Assembly: GCA_002751075.1 (NCBI GenBank) | Contig: NAOQ01000111.1 | Span: forward strand, 45,518-55,968 | Reading direction: 5' to 3' | Length of the DNA stretch: 10,451 nucleotides | DNA from: Ichthyophonus hoferi | Lineage: Eukaryota; Opisthokonta; Ichthyosporea; Ichthyophonida; Ichthyophonidae | Shown: positions 1 through 9,500 of the stretch, one piece after another | Layout: each line of letters starts with the position of its first letter | Position numbering within the stretch: position 1 is the first letter of the stretch | Made by a program: the position numbers and the translations under genes | The notes under the pieces: model-generated | Told to the model about the DNA's origin: nothing | What the model saw: only the letters and a program-made list of their open reading frames with translations | Database searches by the model: none

Positions 1-55
1 TTGAACTTAGCGTCTTGGTGTTAGCTAGAGTTATTAGCACCAGAGACAAACGAGG

Positions 56-63
56 TATAAAAG
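56..63 (+). promoter_or_regulatory. Possible TATA box of copy 1
   Basis: TATAAAAG lies about 195 bases before the first Met codon of copy 1. The matching position in copy 2 reads TACAAAAG. In an AT-rich genome this could be chance. Confidence 0.25.
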
Positions 64-88
64 AAAACATAATTAAACAATAAATGGA

Positions 89-241
89 CTCTGCTCACAC
101 ATACGTGGTCACAGATAAAATATGACGTTCTTATATCCATACATACAAAATCTTTGAATTCTATTTGCTCTGCTAACACATAGGTGGTTATGGCAAATAT
201 GACGTCCTCATATTAGTACACTAGAATATTTGGGATTCTAT
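89..241 (+). repeat. Tandem duplication in the 5' part of copy 1, period 79
   Basis: The units 89-164 and 168-241 both begin CTCTGCT, contain AACACATA- or CACACATA-type sequence and ATATGACGT, and end ATTCTAT. Copy 2 has one corresponding unit (1204-1284). Each unit in copy 1 carries a TGACGT half-palindrome, at 123-128 and 200-205. Confidence 0.8.
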
Positions 242-690
242 ACACATTGTTATTGTAATGTCTAACTTATCATTAGCACTTGTAAACAATACACAGTCTG
301 AAAACCGCTCATTTCCTCAGAAGCCTGAGAATTTCTTACTAACTTTAAACAGTGATAATAGTTTTTGTTTACATAATAACTTAGCTCCACTTAATGATCG
401 TTCATACTGTGCAATCTCTACATTTGCACCAAAACGTATTAAAGCATATATTTCTCCTACCTTAGAACAGGGATATAATTATTATCATAAGTCACCTAGA
501 GAATTAGGTTTTGAGACTCTAGTTTAACAGATAACTGTTTAAGACAGATAAGATCAAGCAGCTATCATTAACACTAATCAGCTATCAATAACTACTATCA
601 AAGACACAATTGGAGACCCTGAAGCCTGTGGACAAATCACTAGTACTACCACGGATTGCTATAGTAAGTAATAATGAAATTGAAGTCAGA

Positions 691-1169
691 AGCATCTTAT
701 CTATGGATCAAGTTGTTGACTGCTTGACCAAGCTGTTCAAACCTAGACCATTCCATATAGTCAAGCAACTCTTGTATTTGCAAGTAAAACCATAGGAAAA
801 AATATCTTGGACTATGTCTGGGGAATCATAACTGTTAGTGCATCACTGAATTAACAGTCTTTTTCTTTTCCTTTGGCTCTCTCTAACGTTTAAGCCAATG
901 GAAGAGTGTTAGAAGATAGTTAAGTCCAAATGAATACATAGTTATAATTGATTTGCCAATACATAGTTTTGCATGTAGTAAATTAGTTAATGACCATAAA
1001 AGTAAACACCAGTACAACATTATTGAGATAGAATCAGACATACTTGGTGTGTCTTTGTGGTTTTTCATGAGTTGCATTAGCCAATAATATTATTTATAAT
1101 TGGTTCCATTTAAGTTAATTGCACCTAGATACACTGGTGCTCCAAAAGTTAGCATTGGTGGTAAAATAA
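691..1169. other. Spacer between the two copies
   Basis: AT-rich. The start of it (to 795) stays open as a continuation of the 610-795 frame. The minus-strand open frame at 883-1077 has no recognisable features. Confidence 0.5.
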
Positions 1170-1750
1170 AATACAAAAGAAAACAAAAGTCAACAATAAA
1201 GGACTCCACTCACACATGCAGAGTAATCAGTAGCAAAAATATGAGGTTCATCGAATGCGTACAAATACTTTGCATTTAATTCTATGCAAGTAATAACCAC
1301 ATCATTATTATAATGTCTAATCCACCATTAGCACTCATATATGATAATCAGTGTCCAGATCTCTTGCTCATTCTGAACTTAGAAAACCATTTACTAACAC
1401 TAAATAGTGAAAATAGTAATTATTTGCATGGTAATGTATACCCCTTACTGATTGATCTTATTGTGCAATTTCCTCTTTCACACCCATGTAAATCAAAGCA
1501 TCAATTCCTTCTGAATTAGAACAAAGGTATAATTATTACAACCAGTTACCTAGAGAGTTGGTATATGGGCCTTCTATAGAACTTCTACTACAACAACTGC
1601 CTTGTAGAGAATTCTGATCAAGTGGCTATTACTACCACTGGTCCAGCAAAATTAACTACTATTATATATGCATTTCGAAATTCCAACAGCTGTGAACACG
1701 TTGTCACTAGAACTGACACAGATTCTGTTAACTACATACTTTTTCTTATA
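1170..1750 (+). pseudogene. Decayed orphan coding unit, copy 2
   Basis: This is a direct copy of the unit at 55-690, about 1.06 kb downstream. A 68-codon frame (1313-1519) begins MSNPPLALIYDN and contains LLTLNSENS. Nucleotide similarity with copy 1 continues past its end to about 1750. It differs from copy 1 by having a single instead of a doubled 5' segment (1204-1284). It looks broken, more so than copy 1. No known domain is recognised. Confidence 0.5.
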
Positions 1751-3262
1751 CAAATAATACAAAAATTTCAAATTAGGTCCGAAGGTATCAGTGTATCTCA
1801 TTCTTAGTTTTTTTAACACCAGCAGTGTAGTGTACCTCGCAAGAAAAATAATATTACAATAGAATTATCATCTATTCTACTGAGCTCATCATTTAACTTA
1901 TTTTCAGTGTAGAGTTCATCAAAATTCTCAAATGATAAACTATTAACACAATTTTCTTGTGACCTCTTGTCCAAGAGGTCCAAGAAAATAGTCACAGCAA
2001 ATAGCCAATATCTTCCTGATACTTGACCAAAGGTTTGCAAACGTTGTTATTGGAAAATATAGCCACAAGCACACCATGAGTGAAAAACAGGTAATCCAAG
2101 GTAATCTATGAAAATTGAGCCAGCCAATGGTAGAGACCCTGCAAAGGTGTAATAAGCCATTTCAGATCATATATTTTGGAGTCCAGATAGCACATTACTA
2201 AGGCAAGTCCTGCTAAATTGTATAATAATAAAAATGTCTTAGTATACCTTTACTCCAGATATGTAAAGAGACATAAAAATGCCCCATAATTCGGTATTAT
2301 CTCTCATAAAAAGGCAGGTCACAGGGACGCTTCTGTCTCTACTCCTTATTCCCATCAGAAAGTAAAACATAGTTCTATCTATGACAGGGTCCGTTCTCTT
2401 GTTTTACCTACAGTTATATTAAATAAATTTGCTTTGTCTTTATTAAGTTCTCTCCTTGCAATGATGGCCACTATCCATAATGGGTCATATATTAACTACA
2501 CAGGCCGAGGTTGGCAATTGTTTATGCTCACGATAATATAGTTTCTACAAGTGGAATAATCAAAGAATCCTTAAAATATGCTATTATAATACTTGGAGAA
2601 AAAAAAGAGGTGCAGAAAAACATCAGGAATATAGTGTTATTACAGGAACTACAATAGTAGTAGTTGGATATGAGTCAGAGGTGCTAGTAACCGTTTCGTA
2701 CTGAGTACAATACCTAAAAGCTGATTGTAGTATGAGCCATGCATGATTCTCTCATATAATAGGCTAGTAAATTAATGAAAGGAAAATTCTAACTAATACT
2801 AGCTATGCTGTACCAAATCACCTGGAATTGTCAGGTCTCTTCTCTATTCAGTTCTCAAGCTTGGAATAACTTAATCACCTATGAGCCCTTGAACTTATAA
2901 ATATCTGGGAAGTGCTATTTTTTTTTTTTTTTTTTTCAAAAAATGGTTTAATGTCATATCCGGTTGACTTGCATTCAACCCAATCTTTAAGTCAACTGAG
3001 TAGATTGGATCTCTCTCTACACATGCATAAGTATAATTTACAGGTTGTGGTAGTAATCTACAAAATGCAAGATTATTTCAAGAACAAAACCATGCTCTGT
3101 CCGCAATATATATGCAACTTTCTTTTTAAAATTCTTTAAACCTCCAGTTATAAAATGTGATACTATCTCAAGGTTGTAAATCGAAATGATAACTAACACG
3201 TGTTTTTGCCACATTACATCCTTTACTGTGACGTGACAGGCCACACATCTATAAACATTACT
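1751..3262. other. Intergenic region without a supportable gene
   Basis: A 75-codon minus-strand frame (1813-2040) has fairly normal composition (including SRIDDNSIVILFFLRG) but no family I know and no homologous partner here. It contains the hairpin at 1951-1989. A run of about 18 T lies at about 2918-2936. The rest is AT-rich unique sequence. Confidence 0.5.
1951..1989. repeat. Near-perfect hairpin
   Basis: The left arm is ATTTTCTTG, one extra T, then GACCTCTTG. The loop is TC. The right arm is CAAGAGGTC then CAAGAAAAT. That gives 18 paired bases with one bulged base and a two-base loop. Confidence 0.85.
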
Positions 3263-3268
3263 TTTATT
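3263..3268 (-). terminator. Poly(A) signal AATAAA
   Basis: AATAAA on the minus strand lies about 190 bases after the STAG stop. It is followed after roughly 15 bases by a GU-rich element (gatgtgtggcctgt, about 3237-3250), the usual layout of an animal cleavage site. Confidence 0.6.
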
Positions 3269-3454
3269 CATTAAATTTACAAGAAGCGGATATGGAAAGT
3301 ATCAATATACAAGATTGTCTAATATAATAACATCTGTTCGTAAAGCTTTTCATATTTTGCCCAGGGTTTGACTTACTGACCCATTCTTCCGAACCGATTT
3401 GAGCCTCTACTTGCCATTCCTCTATTGACCAGCAAGGTCCCGCTGGCATATACT
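3263..3454 (-). other. STAG: STAG 3' untranslated region
   Basis: It runs from the stop codon to the poly(A) signal, about 190 bases. It contains an open frame of 61 codons (about 3264-3449) with fairly coding-like composition, and a perfect donor consensus TCA|GTAAGT with the intron side beginning at 3376. Whether any 3' UTR intron or alternative exon is used cannot be judged from sequence alone. Confidence 0.55.
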
Positions 3455-3522
3455 CTAATCACTTTCTACTAATTGACTTTCAGATGTATTTTCTATTTCA
3501 ATGTCGGATGATTCTTGGTCCA
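3455..3522 (-). CDS. STAG: STAG last coding exon
   Basis: It encodes DQESSDIEIENTSESQLVES and a final Asp, then TAG, after a split Met codon. The acceptor has a strong pyrimidine tract (ttcttctgcag). The acidic C-terminus follows the basic tail. Confidence 0.85.
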
Positions 3523-6500
3523 CTGCAGAAGAAATATAAGTATAAGACATAATAATAATAATAATAATAAAGCTATACCCACACTCTGGGTTATGTATGA
3601 GTAAATGCCGGTGGCAGAGAATTATAAGGAAAAATAGACTGAAGAGGGAGGAAGAAAAAAAAAAAAGTTTAAATATAAACGGATACGTGTATAATTGCAT
3701 ATGCGTTGATACATATATATATACATGTGTCTATGCACATAGGCATACGTATACATACATACATCCTCTACATGAGTAATGCTTATGACATTAAATATTC
3801 GTTTGCTATGCATGTAATGTATATGCCATGTATATTATATATGTTATGACGTAGTGCTTGTATTTAAATAAATAAAGACCACAAACCAGACAGAGACGAA
3901 GAAAACTAGTTATAGAACAAGACATAAAGGTAGATAACAGATAAATAGATAGCTGGTACCCACTCATGATACTTGAGTCATAAAGATGCATGGCCGCGGT
4001 ACGACGACTACGCGTTGCACGGGCCAATGGGGGTGAATCATCCTTGTTTTTCTCTTGTGCTTGGCTCTTTTTGTCCATTGATTTGGTTGCAGGCTTACGT
4101 TCCCTCGGTTTCTTGCCTGATTTGGTTGGTTTAGACAACCCTTCAACCCTATATATGTACAAGCAAGTATAAGTAGAGTAGAATGAAAAGATTGTGGGTT
4201 GCATATAGTGCACAAATATATTAAATAAGAAAATAGGAGAAAAGGATCACTATTTAAGCCAATCATATCAACTTTGATAGACAATCCAGTAGCTTCGAGT
4301 GATTTACAACCAATAAAATAATAAATTATACAATCAACATAACGACACATACACATCAACCAATAGTGATCCAAAACTCAGTACCCATACTGCAAGCCCT
4401 AGTAACGTCACGTCACTAAAATCACACATACACATCACCATGGAGACCAATCAAACATACCCTTCACTGTCTACTTTCTCAGCTGTACCAGTCTCTACTG
4501 GGGTTGGGGTGCCATCTCCACCACTTAGAAAGCCCTCAATTTCCTGAGTGCATAGGAATATTCGTGTTTGTATTTATTTATATTCATATATATGTATGTG
4601 TATGTGTATATGTATGTGAGTATGTATGAGTGCGTGTATGTATAAGTACAAGCACATACTTACAAAAAAAAAGAAAAAAAAAAAAGAAGTTTTTATAGGG
4701 TCAAAGTGAGGAAATAATGTAAAAAACGCCATACAATAGGCTAAGGTTAGAAGTAATTAAAGTTAATATAATAGAACGAGGGAGATATACTAAGTAAAAC
4801 TGAAAAAAATAAAGATGAAAACAAGGGAGGCAACAAAGAGAGAGAGAGAGAAAGGCTACATAAATCAATATAAAAGAATGCAATAATAAGAAGAAAGTAA
4901 ATAAACATACCTCTTCTGCGACATCTGAGCGTGGAATTTCCTTGGCTGACATTCTTCTTACTGTGAGTGGGTAAATGTAAATTAGTGTATATGAACACAA
5001 TTGGTTAAGAATTAGTGCATATGAACACGAGTGATTAAGAATCAGTATGAGAAGTATCTGTATGCAGATCTATAAGATAGGAATGTGTAAGTATAGGTAT
5101 ATGTATAAGAAGTAGAGGTGTAAATATAAAGGAGTATGAAGCTGTGGCAATAACACAACATATTTTGTTTTGATTATTCAGGTCATGTGATAAATAGTTC
5201 ATAATCATAAAAATAAATCGGCACCTAGAGAATGTTTCCTATTTTAGGAGTGTATTTCTAGAAAATATTACATACTTTTGAGGTCTCACAAATAAGAAAT
5301 CTTCACAACTGTTGACATTAAAAAGCCAAAAAGGCAAAAAAAAAAAAAAAAAGGCAAAAAAAAAGCTATTTAGCGTGCCTGACAACCAGCGGGTCACCAT
5401 CGAGTGATCGAGTGATCGAGTGACAACCAATAGAAGAGCAACCAAATATAATGACTGGTAGCATAGCCATAAAAGGATTTTCTATTTCAACACTTAGTAA
5501 CAGGGATCTGCCTCTGACAAAAACTAGATGGAACCTATATTCTATTGGCTGTTTAATATAACTATATTCTAATATCACAGTCAAACATCACCATCTGGTT
5601 AAACAATATTCTTATAATTGTTCTTGAAAAGCTCAAATTCATGTTCTATCTTTTTTGTAAGATCATTTCCAATTTCCTTAATTGTCCTTTTACCATTCAA
5701 GCGCCTCCAATAGAACAAATTATTTAATTTTTAATTTTTCTTGCTGTGGTGGCCCGTATTTTTGGCCCCATTATTAAATTATAACGTCCAACTATTGTTA
5801 GTTTCATTGCTATTTTTAAATAGGCGTATATACGACGAGCCTTGTTGTCAACAGATAATTTAATAAAAATGACTTATTGGGTGGATGCCATTAGATGCTT
5901 TTAGTCATTATAAAATTAGTTAATAGGAGCGCTCAAGAATGGGTTTTTATTGGTTAGGATGAACACTCAAATGCTCACAATTTTTTATGCTTTAACCTGA
6001 ATCAATAGCCATTATTTATCAAGACAGGGAGTTTTGAGAGTAAAAATCATTAACGAGGAAAGCGTCCAATCGCCTCACCGCATTAATATTTACGTTAAAA
6101 CAATTCCGCTATTAAAACACTACTATGTCTATGTATTTGTACACGCATCTAGTATGGAGGTATTATAGATATATTAAAAACATGTTATAGGTACCTTGTA
6201 GGATATGAAAGAACATACTGGGCCTATATGTGGCTATTTTAGAACAAATCATAACGAATCACTCACCTTCCTTTCTGCCCTCTGAAATTCTTTTGAGTTC
6301 CTTTTTCATTCGATTTAGTGGGTCCCAATCCATCGTTTGATTGGAACATTGCAAAATATCTCCCTTTTTCACCAAATAGTCGTAGCTAAATGCAAAGATC
6401 AAGGATGTCATCAATAGAGTTTTCGTATGTATTTTATTATTATAAAATTGTTGTTGATAGGCGTACTACAGCTAACATGGATCCTATCACTAATAGTCTC

Positions 6501-9500
6501 TTTGTATTTTTTTTTATAATGATAGGTTTAAAAATCACTGCTAATAGGATTATTAATATGAATATTATTACCAATGATTTTGATTTTGCTCCTATTGGAA
6601 TTACTACCATTATTTTATAGTTATATAATGGTATAGGAATACAATGATACACTAATAGAACAATATAGTATGGTAATATAGTAATATAACAATATTATAT
6701 AATAATATAGTAATATAGTCATATAATGATACAACAATAAAACAGAAACGTAACATAATGGTATAATAATGCAGCAGTGACGCAATGATACATACACTCA
6801 AGGCCACTAATGTCCCTACCACTAGTCTTATTACTATTGGCCATGCTAATAATAACCAAGTATTATCGTCCTCATCAATTAACGAGGACTAAATATATTA
6901 GTATATTCACCATCAAGTAAATAATTGGCCCCAAAATTGCACCAAGCATTATGTTGCTACAATATCGCTGGATAAAAATAAGTGATTTCCTGTTTCTCAA
7001 TATAAATAGATCTACACATTTCATAGCAACGTATTATATTATAATTATAATCCAATATACTATAATATATACTATAATATAATACACCAGATTATACCAC
7101 TATGACCTTAAATGACGATAAAAAACAAGTGGTACTCAATGGTAAAAGACAGTGGGGGGACAATGGGGGCTAGCTAAACACAGCCCAGCATACAAAAGCA
7201 GCACTATACATTTGAGAGGCATCCGCAGAGTTCAGCCGCAGAGAGAATTCCTGAAGAATGTCCAGGTAGCCAACGCGGCCAATGCGGGGTGGGCCTTGTG
7301 CTCCGTCTATCTCATTCACTGTGTACAGGATAGGTAAGGTAAGATTAGATAGATATTCAGCTCATTACTGTTTATCCTAGGCCTGTTTCTGCATACCCTT
7401 TCAACTATCTTCCCACTTACACCTTACATTCTCTTCAGTTTAGAACCCGGGGTTAATTGGGGTCCTTATATGTGAAAATTATAAAATTATACCAAGATGT
7501 AGCTATTGTAATGCCACAAAATCATATTTGATTTGGGCCTCTGTGGGCTTAAGGTTAAGAGAGTAAATAGTAATTCAATTTTAGGTTTTACATGTTTGTT
7601 TTCTGGATGTAACTGAGCATTGACCGTATATCCTCCCTAATCTGACAGTGCTATCTTTCTATATAACATCCACTAGGTATCCTAATAATGATATTTATCT
7701 CAGCTGTCTTCTTGTCTCTGATTGGTGTTACCATGTTGTACTTAAAGGGGTGTCATTTTAAATTTTAACTTTATTGCCCACAGCAAGTTATTTCGTGTGA
7801 GATAGATTGGACAATAGAAAAAAATAAAAACAAGAAAATAAAGGGAACAAGAAAAACATAAAAACATAAAAAATGTTTACCCAATGGATAGATAGTTCAT
7901 GTTGCATTTTATAATATTGTTCATCTTGGGCCATACACAAAACAAAAACAATATATAAGCCATACAAGCCAGCATAAAAAACAAAGTAAAATGTACCTGA
8001 AAGGGAATACTTGATTCCTTCTTGATGGATAAAGCGTTGCTGTTCTCGGGCCTTAATACCCACTCCAAAAGAAAGGGAAAAACGGTAGGCTTGTTCTATG
8101 ATGAGAATAATGGTTGTGAGATATGTCTGACAAATATACAATATACATATAATCAGACATAAATGATTGTCTGTCTTTGGGTGGTACATTACTTAGGTGA
8201 GTGGGGCATGAAACTCTACCTATGTACATAATTAAAGACGATTTGCCCATTGAAGAATCTATAATGCACACACATTATGGTATATATATACTATACTACA
8301 CTGATATATGTCACTACATCGAATTCAAATATAAAGATATGTGTATTGTACATATATACAATTTACATATAGAATATTATAATATACATATAGTGTACTA
8401 ATACACAATAATGTAGATGAAAGGTTTGGGTGTAGTAGAAGAACTACTACAAACATGTATAACAGAGAAACACACTAAAACTAAAGTAAAGAAGACTAAC
8501 GGAACAGAAAGGGTAAAGAGAAAAAGAAGAATTATGGAAAGAAAAAGATAAAGAACAAAACATAAAAAGAGAGTAGAATAGCGTAGAGTAGGTAAGGAAG
8601 AGAGGGAGAATAATATACCATATGCCATCTAACATATAACATAAGTACCTTTCAGAGTAACAAGGTCTGTGTCGCCAGCCAATAACTGGTGTTCATAAGA
8701 CTATAACGGAGAGTATAGCTACATAGTTAGATATGTTCTTAGGTGCTTATAATACCTTATATCATTACATGCACATCAAAAACTACTTCAACACGTTATA
8801 TGATATAGGGATTTTCAGAAAACCCATAAGGTGTCTTTAAGCACATTATGATTATTGCATTTTATAGAACTACGTCTTGTATTAAACTCCTATATATAGA
8901 GAAAAATAGAGAGGGAGAGGGAGATAAAATGAGAAAAAGTACATATCAGACAATATACCTAATAAAGTAACAAGAATAAACACGAAAAAAGACACAAAAC
9001 CCCATTCCATTACTGGGTTAACTTGTTAGCAGACGCTATAACCAAGATAGTACAGTCTAATTCTATTATGGAATAACATAACTGGACTCTATCTAACATA
9101 TTATTTTAGCAAGGGAAAAACTGAAAAAGCCAAGTAGGCCTATTAAAGCAATAGCTTGTAATTAATAATAAGCTGGTAATATTATATTTTGATTGACTCG
9201 TTAATTACAAGCTTGGCGAACATTAAAGCAGCCCGGGCCAATCATATTACGTATATTAAAGTAAGTAAGAGATGGGCCAGCCAATATTAGGTATATTAGA
9301 GTAAATAAGAGATCCAATCAATACACATACAAACAATAAAATGGAGGCAAAGAAAAGGCAACTCATCTACCTGGGTTAGATATAGGTGAATCAGACGACA
9401 GGCTGAGTTCACGTTCTGTTCACGTAGCTTGCTGAACATATGTTTTACAACTTCTCGATAGTCCTGTGTGTGTGTGTTGGATTTGACATGGAGAATATTA

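Larger units (their letters stand above)
55..690 (+). pseudogene. Decayed orphan coding unit, copy 1
   Basis: I do not recognise the family. An 89-codon frame (258-527) begins MSNLSLALVNN and includes LLTLNSDNS, RIKAYIS and YNYYHKSPREL. A second frame (about 610-795) includes VDKSLVLPRIAIVSNNE. Similarity to copy 2 starts near a TATAAAAG at 56-63, runs through the whole 258-527 frame, and continues more weakly to about 690. In matched codons many differences are synonymous, which argues that the ancestor was a protein gene. The unit now looks broken into several pieces. It could be a lineage-specific host gene or a relic of a mobile element; nothing seen decides this. Confidence 0.5.
3523..3963 (-). 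other. STAG last intron (441 b)
   Basis: GTGGGT donor, phase 1. It contains (TAA)7 at 3550-3570, an uninterrupted purine tract at 3641-3667 and an ATAC/TATA microsatellite at about 3708-3765. Confidence 0.8.
4961..6266 (-). other. STAG intron (1306 b), the largest
   Basis: GTGAGT donor, phase 1. It contains a 30-base tandem duplication (4981-5040), an A-rich tract with GGC interruptions (about 5324-5365) and three 8-base repeats (5401-5424). The part from about 5600 to 6250 shows nothing beyond AT-rich unique sequence. Confidence 0.8.
8686..9370 (-). other. STAG intron (685 b)
   Basis: GT-AG, phase 0. It contains a two-unit tandem duplication (9235-9313), an inverted repeat with flanking 9-base direct repeats (9142-9230), and a purine tract (about 8900-8940). 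The remaining sequence is AT-rich and shows no exon that would fit. Confidence 0.8.

Noticed and set aside
883-1077. 64-codon minus-strand open frame
   Set aside because: It has no homologue in the duplicated copy, no recognisable motif and a composition typical of AT-rich noise.
16-1141. Short TGGTG/CACCA pairs near the start of each duplicated copy as terminal repeats
   Set aside because: The arms are only 5-7 matching bases and differ between copies, so they do not define element ends.
4701-5000. 99-codon minus-strand open frame as an independent gene
   Set aside because: Only its part at 4911-4960 is exonic. The rest is purine-tract intron read in frame past the donor.
5239-5584. Open frames of 68 and 72 codons around the A-rich tract
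   Set aside because: Phe-run products arise from the A-rich tract. No splice-compatible STAG exon is evident and no family is recognised.
6390-6652. Overlapping open frames on both strands of about 70 codons
   Set aside because: They are low-complexity AT-rich sequence inside an intron, with Ile/Asn/Phe-heavy products and no domain.
7152-7337. 61-codon plus-strand open frame with good composition
   Set aside because: It lies antisense to STAG exon 5, whose minus-strand translation matches the family and fits both flanking phases.
8201-8635. Several open frames of 60-76 codons
   Set aside because: They fall in microsatellite and purine-tract sequence. Their biased products (Ser/Leu/Phe or Tyr/Ile) follow from composition.
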